From the NCBI GenBank assembly GCA_025449645.1, contig JANWIY010000001.1:1-42224 (forward strand): DNA of 42,224 nt, given 5' to 3'. The translations under genes were made by a program, and so were the position numbers. The notes below the pieces were generated by a model. The model saw only the letters and a list, made by a program, of their open reading frames with translations, was not told the DNA's origin and searched no databases. Below are positions 14,853 through 23,387 of the stretch, piece after piece; the first letter of the stretch is position 1; every line of letters starts with the position of its first letter. The stretch is from Chitinophagaceae bacterium. GTDB taxonomy: Bacteria; Bacteroidota; Bacteroidia; Chitinophagales; Chitinophagaceae.

Positions 14853-16577
14853 TTAAAGAACAAAATTTATTTGTTCTTCCACAAAATCCATCAATTCTTT
14901 AATGTACTCTCCTGAAAAATCAAACTTCAAGCCGGCAGCGGAGTATAATTCCGGAAGTGTTTTGGTGCCGCCGAGTTCCAGGGCGGCAGTATAATGGTCA
15001 AGGGCAGCTTCTCTGTTTTTCTTAAACTGCATCCAAAGTCCGATGGCGCCCAGTTGCGCGATCCCATATTCAATATAATAAAAAGGGACTTCGAATAAGT
15101 GCAGTTGCTTTTGCCATATATTTTTCTGGTATTCCTCGAGCCCGCTCCAGTCAACGGTTCCGGAAGAAAATTCACGGTAGATCCGGAACCAGTTTTCAGT
15201 CCTTTCTTCAAGACTATGTCCTGGATTTTCATAAACCCAATGCTGAAATTTATCAATGGTAGCGATCCAGGGAAATATGGTGATTACCCTTTCCAGCTGT
15301 TGAATTTTTGCGCGCTTGAGATCTTCGGGCTTTTCAAAATACACGCTCCAGTTCTCCATGCTGAAAAGTTCCATGGACATACTGGCGACTTCGGCAATCT
15401 CCATGGGGTATTCCTTAAACGCGCTCAGCTCGAGATGATGGGAAAGGAATGAATGAATGGCATGACCTCCTTCATGCACCATGGTGGTAACATCGTGCAT
15501 CTGGCCTGCTGCATTCATGAAAATGAACGGCGCGCCCGTTTCCGCCAGGGGACAGTTATAACCTCCGGGCGCTTTGCCGATGCGGCTTTCAAGATCGAAA
15601 CGGTTCATTTTCTTCATCGTCAACAGGCAATCTGCAAAAAATGGCCGCAACTCCCGGAAACAATGCACAGTTTTTTCCAGTAACTCATTTCCGTTCTTAA
15701 ATGGATTCAAGGGTGTAATTCCGGCCGGCTCGGCTTCAGTATCCCATGGCCTTAATGTTTCCAGACCAAGCTTTTTCTTTTTGTGCTGATTGATCAGGGA
15801 AACCAGGGGAACAATATATTTCTTAACCGCATCATGAAAATGGAAACAATCCTCTTTGGTATAGTCGAAGCGGCCCATTTCCACAAACTTATAATCGCGG
15901 TAATTCTCAAATCCTGCATTCTTTGCAACCTGATGGCGGCGTTGGATGAGTTCGCTATACAGTTTATTCAACGCATCCTTGTCCTGCAGCCTGCGTTCCT
16001 GCACCTTACGAAAAACCTCCTCGCGCAGAGTGCGGTCAGGATTTTCCAGGAATTTCATTGCCTGCTGCAGTGTATATTCCTGGTCATTTACTTTTACCGT
16101 CATCTTCCCGGATATTGCACCGAATTGTTGGGCAAGCACACTTAATTCAGACTGAATCGGAATGTTTGCTTCGCGGAAAAGATCAATGCTTTTTTTTACC
16201 GAACGCAGATAGGTAAAATATTTATCATGGTCGAGCGATGCCGTGAGCGGACTTTCTATGAATTTTCTGTTGAGCCGGTCGGCATAGGGCTGGATTTTCG
16301 GCTGGATCTCCATCATGAAAAAAGTAAAATGGTCAACCAGGCTTTTATCCTCCGTGTTGCAGGTCATCCGGATATGGCGCCAGGAAACATCTTCACTGAT
16401 GATGGCTTCCAGTTCGCTCATATCGTGCAACCATCTTTCAAGATCCGGCGGAGTAGCAATGGATCTTTCTTCCAGCCCGATTAAAAAAGGTTCTATGGAT
16501 TTCCAATCAGTGAGCTCAAAATTTTCAGGAACAAACCTGCGGGGCGGTTTTTGAATTTCTGCAGAATAGGTTTTCAT
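14853..16577 (-). CDS. M3 family oligoendopeptidase (PepF-like zinc metallopeptidase)
   Basis: This 574-residue cytoplasmic enzyme cleaves short peptides. The zinc motif MVHEGGHAIHSFLSHH gives His368, Glu369 and His372, with the third ligand in EYPMEIAEVASMSMELF (about 393-396). GAPFIFMNAAGQMHDVTTM just before it is typical of the M3 family, and residues 1-200 form the helical lid. There is no signal peptide. The ATG at 16577 is 36 bp downstream of the DUF5606 gene on the same strand, suggesting one transcript. The last codons contain a perfect 9-bp A/T-rich dyad (14856-14878) with no clear role. Confidence 0.93.
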   Translation of the reverse strand: MKTYSAEIQKPPRRFVPENFELTDWKSIEPFLIGLEERSIATPPDLERWLHDMSELEAIISEDVSWRHIRMTCNTEDKSLVDHFTFFMMEIQPKIQPYADRLNRKFIESPLTASLDHDKYFTYLRSVKKSIDLFREANIPIQSELSVLAQQFGAISGKMTVKVNDQEYTLQQAMKFLENPDRTLREEVFRKVQERRLQDKDALNKLYSELIQRRHQVAKNAGFENYRDYKFVEMGRFDYTKEDCFHFHDAVKKYIVPLVSLINQHKKKKLGLETLRPWDTEAEPAGITPLNPFKNGNELLEKTVHCFRELRPFFADCLLTMKKMNRFDLESRIGKAPGGYNCPLAETGAPFIFMNAAGQMHDVTTMVHEGGHAIHSFLSHHLELSAFKEYPMEIAEVASMSMELFSMENWSVYFEKPEDLKRAKIQQLERVITIFPWIATIDKFQHWVYENPGHSLEERTENWFRIYREFSSGTVDWSGLEEYQKNIWQKQLHLFEVPFYYIEYGIAQLGAIGLWMQFKKNREAALDHYTAALELGGTKTLPELYSAAGLKFDFSGEYIKELMDFVEEQINFVL

Positions 16578-16613
16578 TATTATTGCTGTGAATATTTTGG
16601 GCAGATAGAATGG

Positions 16614-17273
16614 CTATTTAGCCTTCTTTTTTGCGGCGGCCTTTTTGGATTTGGCTCCAGCCGTTGATTTCTTTTCGTCTTTATTTTTTGAAGCAGCTGT
16701 TTTTTTTGCAGGTTTTTTCTTTTCAGATTTTTCAGCTGTTTCCTTTGCGGATGATGCTTTCTTTACTTCTTTTTTTGCAGCAGGTTTCTTCTCCTCTTCT
16801 TTTTCCTTTGACGCGGTAACCTTTTTTACAGGTGCTGTTTCAGGTTGCTTCATTTCTTTTGGCTCTTTCTCAACCTCTTCGGCCGCCGGCTCGGAAAGTT
16901 TGATCTCAATATTATTTGCCTTCAAAACGGAAAACCATTTAACCATTTTCTTCAGGTCGCTCGCATAAACGCGGCTATGATCCAGTTCCGGGTAAACTTT
17001 TTCAAAATAGGATTTCAAGGCCGCAGGGTTTCTGTCATCGGGCAACTTTTCCCTGCTTTCTTCCATTGCTTTCAGAATGGTAACGAGGTTTTCATTGTGT
17101 CGCTCCGTGTATACCTCGATGCTTTCAAGATGCGAGAATTGGTGCACCCGGCTTGAAACAAAGCGTGTACTCTTGTCTTCAAGGGACCGTACGATGCCAC
17201 CATCCGATTTACTGCTGATCAGCTCATATAATCCCGGGAGTCCGGTAATGGCAATGATCTTCGAATATTCCAT
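16614..17273 (-). CDS. DUF5606 protein with lysine/alanine-rich histone-H1-like tail
   Basis: This 219-residue protein has two parts. Residues 1 to about 125 form the DUF5606 domain found across Bacteroidota (MEYSKIIAITGLPGLYELI, IVRSLEDKSTRFVSSR, FSHLESIEVYTE, NLVTILKAMEE), whose function is unknown. Residues from about 140 to the end are low complexity, rich in Lys, Ala, Glu and Ser, and end in repeated AAKK/AKKK units like histone H1 or bacterial HctB/AlgP tails. Such tails bind DNA or RNA non-specifically. A GTG three codons upstream is in frame, but the ATG at 17273 begins the conserved domain. The M3 peptidase gene follows in the same direction. Confidence 0.85.
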   Translation of the reverse strand: MEYSKIIAITGLPGLYELISSKSDGGIVRSLEDKSTRFVSSRVHQFSHLESIEVYTERHNENLVTILKAMEESREKLPDDRNPAALKSYFEKVYPELDHSRVYASDLKKMVKWFSVLKANNIEIKLSEPAAEEVEKEPKEMKQPETAPVKKVTASKEKEEEKKPAAKKEVKKASSAKETAEKSEKKKPAKKTAASKNKDEKKSTAGAKSKKAAAKKKAK

Positions 17274-17314
17274 AATACTCACTTAGTATTTAAAAAGTGG
17301 TGCAAGTTAATAAT

Positions 17315-17357
17315 AAAAAAGAACACCCATTCACGGGATGGCAGTTTTGCCGGGGTG
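17315..17357 (-). terminator. orphan terminator-like hairpin upstream of the DUF5606 gene
   Basis: On the minus strand CACCCC pairs with GGGTG around an inner GGCA/TGCC hairpin (17324-17357) and is followed by TTCTTTTTT. No minus-strand gene ends here, because the next upstream sequence is the divergent DUF2383 gene. It could be an attenuator in the DUF5606 leader or the end of an unseen RNA. Confidence 0.35.
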
Positions 17358-17408
17358 CTTTCAGCTGGTATGGTTTTTTAAGCAGCTTCTCAACACTAAA
17401 TTCATTTT

Positions 17409-17864
17409 ATGGAAAAATCAAAAGAAATCATTGAGGTTCTGAATGATCTGGTCATGATCAATAACGATCGGATTGAAGGGTATGAAAAGGCGGTAAAGGA
17501 GCTCAAACCTGATGACCAGGACCTGAGATCCCTGTTTGATCATATGATCATTGAGAGCCACCAAATAAAATCGGACCTGGTTCAGGAACTCCAGGTCCTT
17601 CATGGAGATGTGGAAAATGGAACCACTGAAATGGGTAAAATCTACCGCGGCTGGATGAGTTTAAAAGCCATATTCTCAGGGGAGAGCCGGCATGCTATTC
17701 TTTCCAATTGTGAATATGGTGAGGATTCTGCACAGAAAGCCTACGACAAGGCTTTGGAAACCGAAAAGCTTCCTGCATTCTTAAGAGAAATGTTTCTTAA
17801 CCAGCAGGCAACATTGAAAGCTTCCCACGATGAGATCAGGGATCTTCGCAATCAATATGTTTAG
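17409..17864 (+). CDS. PA2169-type four-helix-bundle protein (DUF2383)
   Basis: This is a 151-residue cytoplasmic protein with no signal or membrane segment. Its sequence is almost entirely amphipathic helix: EIIEVLNDLVMINNDRIEGYEKAVKEL, then a second helix with DLRSLFDHMIIESHQIKSDLVQELQVL, a third with the AIFSGESRHAILSNCEYGEDSAQKAYDKAL segment, and a final QQATLKASHDEIRDLRN. This fits the DUF2383 family (ferritin-like, with acidic and histidine positions in the helices). The role is unknown; relatives are often linked to stress. It is monocistronic, closed by a clear terminator. Confidence 0.8.
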   Translation: MEKSKEIIEVLNDLVMINNDRIEGYEKAVKELKPDDQDLRSLFDHMIIESHQIKSDLVQELQVLHGDVENGTTEMGKIYRGWMSLKAIFSGESRHAILSNCEYGEDSAQKAYDKALETEKLPAFLREMFLNQQATLKASHDEIRDLRNQYV

Positions 17865-17887
17865 CAAGAGGTGGTATCTGAAATGGA

Positions 17888-17917
17888 AGACCTGGCCGTA
17901 GTTGCCAGGTCTTTCTC
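17888..17917 (+). terminator. intrinsic terminator after the DUF2383 gene
   Basis: AGACCTGGC (17888-17896) and GCCAGGTCT (17904-17912) form a perfect 9-bp stem with a 7-base loop, followed by TT and CTC. It lies 24 bp after the stop codon, and the convergent gene ends 31 bp further on. Confidence 0.8.
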
Positions 17918-17947
17918 ATTATGGTAATCAGGTAAAGTATATAAAAA

Positions 17948-20263
17948 CTATCTTCTGCCTCCGCCACCGCCCCTGCTTCCGCCACCCCCTCCGCCACCAG
18001 ATCTGGAGCCGCCTCCGCCACCACCCGAAGGTCTTGATCCGCCACCACCGGAAGAACGGTAACCACCGCCGCCGGAAGGTGCCGGCCTTGCCCTTTCAAA
18101 ATTCTGGGTGCGAACCGCACCGCGATCACGCATAACCTGCTGACGGTTTAAATTCTGAATCGTTTCCGATCTGGAATTTGTAACAGGTGACCAGCTACGG
18201 TTCTGCCGCTGCTGCCATTGACCCTGTTGTCCGCGCTGGTAAACATTTCCCTGGCGGTCTGAATAAACATTGCCATAAGATCTTGATCCACCGTTTACTG
18301 AATTCGTTCCGCTAAATCCGGATCTTGAGCCAGCGCCATTGGGACGTGGAGTATTGAAACTACCTCCGGACCTGGTTGATGTCGGACGGTTGTTGAAATT
18401 CCTTGCAATACCAGCACCTCTGAAATTCGTGCGGGTAACTACACCGCCCCGGTTTCTGTAAATATTATTTGAATAGTTCACACGGATATTATTCCGCACG
18501 CTAAATGATCTTCCATAAAATCCAAAGGGTCTTACTCCGCCATGAAATCCTCCCCAATATGCCGGGTGATAAAATGAAGGACCCCACCAGCCGCATCCGA
18601 ATCCCAAACGGCCGTAAAATCCGAACCCGTAATTAAACCAGCCCCAGGGATATCCCCATCCGAAACTCCAGCCATAAAACGGAGAGTACCCGAAATTGAA
18701 TCCCCATGACCAGGGTCTCGGGAAATAGTATCCGTCGAACCATGGATCATAATAAAAACCGGTACCGTAAACAACAGTAGGTCCGTAGACATAGCTGTTC
18801 AGATAGCCCGGTGTATATCCTTCATACACGTAATCCGGATCAACATCATACACATTGACATATTTTGAATTGTAAGCAGGGTAATTCGGCGGAATGCGGT
18901 CCACTTCATCGGGCCTGTCCGTACTTACGGCCCAGGGTCCGTTGGGATCGTCTGATACAAACCAAACCCCATTGTCCACCGTATAAAACCGGCCATCTTT
19001 TGTGCGAAGAACGGTTGAAGAAGTGTTTACTGCGTATTGCAGATCTGTTCCATTAATATCTGTAAACTTGGGCTGGCCATCATAAGTTACACTGGTTGTA
19101 GCAGTGCGACGATCTACCTTGGCTGTCTGGGGAATCTGGGCATCTGTCACCGCATCACGCGCCTGGTCAGTTCCGGCCACGCTTGCAAGCACATTATCCT
19201 TGGGTGATCCGGGAGGAATCCGGGCAAAGTCTGCGGGCAGCTGGTCAGCCGGGATATATTTCCAATCATTTGCCTTCAGGTTTTTGGCCTGGAACCATCT
19301 GCCGGAAATCAGCACAAAATATTGCTGGGAATTTTCATCCATGAATATATCATTCAGGGAATTGTTGACGTACAGCAAGGTCGTTCCCTGTATGGGTGTA
19401 AAGTCGGGCTCACCCTTGGACTGGATTAACTCTGCAGGAGCAGTAGTTACAATAATATTGGGAATCGAAGCGTCCTGGTCATTTGCCTGGCTATTATTAT
19501 TCTGACCCTGGTTATTGTTGTTTGAATTCTGCTGTTCCTTGGCCGCGATCTGTTGCTCAATATTATGAAGGTTTGCAGGAACGTCATCATTGGTAAAACG
19601 ATATGGACCATCTGGTTCCGGAGCAATGAACCAATGCTTGTCCCCGAAAAGATAATACTGGCCATCACTATTCTTGATAATCGTAAACGGCGTGTTAATT
19701 ACCTGATCCAGGTTCCAATCCGGATTTCGCTGCAACTTGGGTTCACCATCAATAACCACCAGCATGGAAGGTTGAGTGACAAAAATTACTTTGGGGGGCT
19801 TGTTCGAAATATCCTGGGAAAGTTTGGTTTCCTCCTGGGTCTGTTCCAGGGTGCTCAGGATATTATCCAGCGAAATAGGACCGGCAGTTTCAGGAAACTG
19901 CGATTCAAGCGCATTATCAATAAGATCGATTTTATCCTGATCAGTGATCGCAGGAATCTTGATATTGGTTGTGTTAAGCGAATTGATCACAACCTGGCGA
20001 TTATCCCGATCCGTCTCCACTTTAGCAGTGGCCCAGAAGGTCCCGAATACGGGATCCGTAGCTCCGGGTTCAATAACGGAAATTGCTGACCGGAATTTGA
20101 GGGAATTCCCTACAAAGGATTCCGGCGCAGGCTGGTAAACTTTGATCAGGCTCCCGTCGGAGGCTGTTATTTGTTTTGGCCATTGGTCAGAGGCCGCTCT
20201 GCTGAAGCTGAAAATCAGCATCATAGAGGCTAACATGATGAGTTTCACAGAGAGCTTTTTCAT
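17948..20263 (-). CDS. secreted protein with three tandem repeats and a Tyr/Trp/Gly- then Gly/Arg-rich C-terminus
   Basis: This 771-residue protein has a signal peptide (1-24). I see three copies of a domain of about 75 residues, near 157-226, 268-345 and 386-460. Each reads GEPxF or similar, then I-x-x-T-x-L-x-Y-x-x-N, a Y-x-V/L, G-x-W-F, and a final proline-rich IP. The first spacer is N/Q-rich. Residues about 475-600 are extremely rich in Tyr, Trp, Phe, Gly and Pro, and the last 170 are N/R/S/G-rich, ending in poly-Gly with Arg (RGG-like). Related proteins are often labelled carbohydrate-binding family V/XII, but I see no proof of sugar binding. A surface or matrix protein is plausible. 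It lies downstream of polA but 120 bp away. Confidence 0.75.
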   Translation of the reverse strand: MKKLSVKLIMLASMMLIFSFSRAASDQWPKQITASDGSLIKVYQPAPESFVGNSLKFRSAISVIEPGATDPVFGTFWATAKVETDRDNRQVVINSLNTTNIKIPAITDQDKIDLIDNALESQFPETAGPISLDNILSTLEQTQEETKLSQDISNKPPKVIFVTQPSMLVVIDGEPKLQRNPDWNLDQVINTPFTIIKNSDGQYYLFGDKHWFIAPEPDGPYRFTNDDVPANLHNIEQQIAAKEQQNSNNNNQGQNNNSQANDQDASIPNIIVTTAPAELIQSKGEPDFTPIQGTTLLYVNNSLNDIFMDENSQQYFVLISGRWFQAKNLKANDWKYIPADQLPADFARIPPGSPKDNVLASVAGTDQARDAVTDAQIPQTAKVDRRTATTSVTYDGQPKFTDINGTDLQYAVNTSSTVLRTKDGRFYTVDNGVWFVSDDPNGPWAVSTDRPDEVDRIPPNYPAYNSKYVNVYDVDPDYVYEGYTPGYLNSYVYGPTVVYGTGFYYDPWFDGYYFPRPWSWGFNFGYSPFYGWSFGWGYPWGWFNYGFGFYGRLGFGCGWWGPSFYHPAYWGGFHGGVRPFGFYGRSFSVRNNIRVNYSNNIYRNRGGVVTRTNFRGAGIARNFNNRPTSTRSGGSFNTPRPNGAGSRSGFSGTNSVNGGSRSYGNVYSDRQGNVYQRGQQGQWQQRQNRSWSPVTNSRSETIQNLNRQQVMRDRGAVRTQNFERARPAPSGGGGYRSSGGGGSRPSGGGGGGSRSGGGGGGGSRGGGGGRR

Positions 20264-20386
20264 GAGTAATAATTTATGTTCAAATTCATTGGTTTTTGGT
20301 CCCGGGAGAGGGATCTTTACCCAAGTAAGACTATGATTAAACCTGTAAGTTTGCTGTTTATTTCAGAATACTATGTTAATATATAC

Positions 20387-23200
20387 TTAATGGGCTTCCA
20401 GCCAGTTAGCTCCGAAACCAATCTCGGCTTCGGCAGGTACTTCATGGGGTAAAAGGAGAGCCTCCTGCATGCATTCAATGATAATCGGCTGAATAACCTC
20501 CACCTCCTCCCGGTGGGCGTCAAAAACGAGTTCATCATGAACCTGGAGCAGCATTTTAGACCTGAACTTATTTTTGATGAAGGTTTCATGAATTTTAATC
20601 ATGGCCATCTTGATCATGTCTGCGGCCGTTCCCTGGATAGGTGAATTAATTGCGTTCCTTTCGGCAAATCCTCTAACGGTGAAATTCGATGAATTGATAT
20701 CCCTTAGCCAACGTTTACGGCCCATCAAGGTTTCAACATAACCGTATTTACGTGCAAACTGAATGGTATCATCCATGTATTGCTGAATATTCACAAATTG
20801 TTTCTTGTAATTCTCGATGATTTCTTTTGCTTCTGATCTTGAAATGCCCAGGTTATCTGCCAGCCCAAAAGCGCCTTGTCCGTAAATGATCCCGAAATTC
20901 ACACTTTTTGCCTTGTACCGCATTTCCTTGGTCACATCCTTTTCTTCAACGCCAAAAACCCTGGCAGCGGTTGCGCTATGAATATCCTTTCCTTCCTTAA
21001 ATGACTTGACCATATTTGGATCCCCGCTGATGGCGGCCACGATACGCAATTCAATCTGTGAATAATCTGCAGAAACCAGCACATGATCCTTATCCCTCGG
21101 AATAAATGCTTTTCTGATCTCGCGGCCCCTTTCTGTTCTGACCGGGATATTCTGCAGGTTCGGATTGTTGCTGGCCAGCCGACCGGTTACTGCAACCGCC
21201 TGCGCATAGCTTGTATGCACCCTTCCTGTTTTTCGGTTGATGATCGCCGGTAGTGCGTCTACATAAGTGGATTTCAATTTGGATAGTTCCCGGTAAGCAA
21301 GGATATCATCCACGATCTTACTCTGATGACTAAGTTTGAGAAGCACATCCTCACCCGTTGCATATTGGCCCGTCTTGGTTTTTTTTGCTTTCGGGTCGAG
21401 ATTCAGTTTGTCAAACAATACTTCGCCCAGTTGTTTTGGTGAAGAAAGATTAAACCGCACGCCGGCCTGCTGGTAAACGCTTTCTTCCGCTAGCCTGGCC
21501 TCCCGTTCTAGTTCCCTGGAATATTCCTTTAAGAAATCTTCGTCCACCCGGATACCTTCAAACTCCATAGCGGCGAGGACCTTCACCAGGGGATTTTCTA
21601 CTTCATTAAATACCTTTTCGACCGATTTCGATTTCAGCAGAGGTGAAAATTTCCTTTTTAACTGGTAAGTAATATCTGCATCTTCTGCTGCGTAGTCGGT
21701 AATTTTTTCCAGGGCCACATCCCGCATATTCCCCTGACTCTTTCCTTTCTTACCGATCAGGTCCTCGATGGGCACGGGTTCATATCCCAGGTATTGCACG
21801 CTGAGCAGATCCATATTTCTTTTTCCTTCCGGATCAATTACGTAATGAGCGAGCATCGTATCGAAGAGCTTTCCTTTCAGGTCCATGTCATACCATTTCA
21901 GCACAAGCAGATCGTATTTTATATTTTGTCCGACCCAGATCCGTCCGGGATCATTGAACAATGGCTGGAAGGCGGAGAGAATCCTCCTGGCTTGTTCCTG
22001 GTCGGCCGGAACCGGCACGTAATGCCCTTCCCCTTCTTTCCAGGAAAAACTCAACCCGACCAACTCAGCATTATTCGCATCGATACCTGTTGTTTCCGTA
22101 TCGAATGAAACTTCTATTTGTGCCTGAAGCTGGTCGATAAGCAATTTGATTTTTTCATCCGTATCCGCACATTTATAATTATGCTGAGTATTTGAGATGT
22201 TTTTTTCTGCATGAAGGCTTGGCGCAGGCTCTGCCTCGTCTTTTTCATCATTTATTTCTACAATATTTCCAAACAGGTCTTGTTGTTTGCCTTCCGGCTG
22301 CACTTTTTGTCCTTGAAGGCCGGGTAGTTCCTCACCCAGGATCCTTTTGGCAACGGTCCGAAATTCCAGCTCGGCAAATATTTCGCGGAGGGCATCTTTG
22401 TTCCAGTCCTTCCGTTTAAAATCCTCTTCATGGAACTGAACGGGTACATTCGTGATAATGGTAGCGAGCTTCTTGCTCATGATGGCGAGGTCCCTTCCTG
22501 CTTTTACTTTTTCTCCCAATGCGCCTTTGATATTTCCGGCATTGGAGAGCACATTCTCAAGTGTATGATATTCGTTGAGCAGTTTCGCTGCTGTTTTTTC
22601 GCCGATGCCGGGACTGCCGGGAATATTATCCACTGCGTCTCCCATTAACCCGAGGATGTCAATCACCTGCGGGATCTCTTTAATATTCCATTTGCTGAGC
22701 ACTTCGGCTTCCCCGAGTATTTCTACATCACCTCCCTGGTATCCGGGTTTATAAATTTTCACATGGTCATTCACCAGTTGGCCGTAGTCTTTGTCCGGCG
22801 TAACCATAAAAACTTCGTAGCCTGCTTCAGAGGCCTGACAGCTCAGGGTACCGATCACGTCATCGGCCTCATAGCCATCCAGTTCCACAATGGGTATCTG
22901 AAATCCGCGGATGATTTTTTTTATGTCCGGTATTGCAATGATCAGGTCTTCCGGTGCATCCTGCCGGTTGGCTTTATAATCTGTAAAATCAGTATGACGC
23001 TCAGTAGGTGCTTCGGTGTCAAAACAAACTGCAATATGTGAAGGATCCTGTGAATTGAGCAACTCTACAAGCGTGTTGGTAAACCCAAACTGCGCATTGG
23101 TGTTCTTCCCTTTGGAAGTTATGCGCGGACTGCGGATCAGGGCATAATAAGCACGGAATATCAGCGCCATGGCATCCAGTAAAAACAATTTTTTCTTCAT
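20387..23200 (-). CDS. polA: DNA polymerase I
   Basis: This is a full-length 937-residue Pol I for Okazaki fragment processing and repair synthesis. Residues 1 to about 290 form the 5'-3' exonuclease (FLLDAMALIFRAYYAL, ELDGYEADDVIGTLS, GLMGDAVDNIPGSPGIGEKTA). The 3'-5' proofreading site looks intact (SFDTETTGID, GQNIKYDLL, YAAEDADITYQL), unlike in Taq or Bacillus enzymes where it is degraded. The polymerase motifs are SADYSQIELRI (A), RYKAKSVNFGIIYG (B) and LLQVHDELVFD (C). The charged linker at about 300-340 is unremarkable. The start ATG is at 23200. The intergenic repeat between polA and uvrB separates the two repair genes. Confidence 0.98.
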   Translation of the reverse strand: MKKKLFLLDAMALIFRAYYALIRSPRITSKGKNTNAQFGFTNTLVELLNSQDPSHIAVCFDTEAPTERHTDFTDYKANRQDAPEDLIIAIPDIKKIIRGFQIPIVELDGYEADDVIGTLSCQASEAGYEVFMVTPDKDYGQLVNDHVKIYKPGYQGGDVEILGEAEVLSKWNIKEIPQVIDILGLMGDAVDNIPGSPGIGEKTAAKLLNEYHTLENVLSNAGNIKGALGEKVKAGRDLAIMSKKLATIITNVPVQFHEEDFKRKDWNKDALREIFAELEFRTVAKRILGEELPGLQGQKVQPEGKQQDLFGNIVEINDEKDEAEPAPSLHAEKNISNTQHNYKCADTDEKIKLLIDQLQAQIEVSFDTETTGIDANNAELVGLSFSWKEGEGHYVPVPADQEQARRILSAFQPLFNDPGRIWVGQNIKYDLLVLKWYDMDLKGKLFDTMLAHYVIDPEGKRNMDLLSVQYLGYEPVPIEDLIGKKGKSQGNMRDVALEKITDYAAEDADITYQLKRKFSPLLKSKSVEKVFNEVENPLVKVLAAMEFEGIRVDEDFLKEYSRELEREARLAEESVYQQAGVRFNLSSPKQLGEVLFDKLNLDPKAKKTKTGQYATGEDVLLKLSHQSKIVDDILAYRELSKLKSTYVDALPAIINRKTGRVHTSYAQAVAVTGRLASNNPNLQNIPVRTERGREIRKAFIPRDKDHVLVSADYSQIELRIVAAISGDPNMVKSFKEGKDIHSATAARVFGVEEKDVTKEMRYKAKSVNFGIIYGQGAFGLADNLGISRSEAKEIIENYKKQFVNIQQYMDDTIQFARKYGYVETLMGRKRWLRDINSSNFTVRGFAERNAINSPIQGTAADMIKMAMIKIHETFIKNKFRSKMLLQVHDELVFDAHREEVEVIQPIIIECMQEALLLPHEVPAEAEIGFGANWLEAH

Positions 23201-23291
23201 GATACTTGAATTCGTTTTGCTTTTGAACTTATATCCCTTCTTTACGTCCTTTAATTACCAACCAACCGCGCCGCCCCCTCAGTTGTCGTCA

Positions 23292-23387
23292 CCGCTACCA
23301 CGTCCGCTAATGCCAAGGTGGCTTAAAAAAACTTCGGCAGGCAAAACATTTTCAAATTTCCACATTAGCACATTAGCCCATTCACAC
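23292..23387 (+). repeat. repeat core plus octamer array, copy 3
   Basis: A core of about 55 bp (GCTACCACGTCCGCTAA, then AAGGTGGCTTAAAAAAACTT and CGGCAGGCAAAAC) is followed by five octamers at 23348-23387: ATTTTCAA, ATTTCCAC, ATTAGCAC, ATTAGCCC, ATTCACAC. The core resembles the units at 28247-28404 and the octamers resemble those at 3868-4432, so this copy links the two families. The uvrB stop codon lies in the last octamer. The DNA between this and polA (23201-23291) holds nothing else I can name. Confidence 0.7.

Noticed and set aside
14856-14878. Terminator formed by the 9-bp dyad AAGAACAAA/TTTGTTCTT
   Set aside because: It lies inside the last codons of the M3 peptidase gene and is entirely A/T-rich, without a stable stem or T run.
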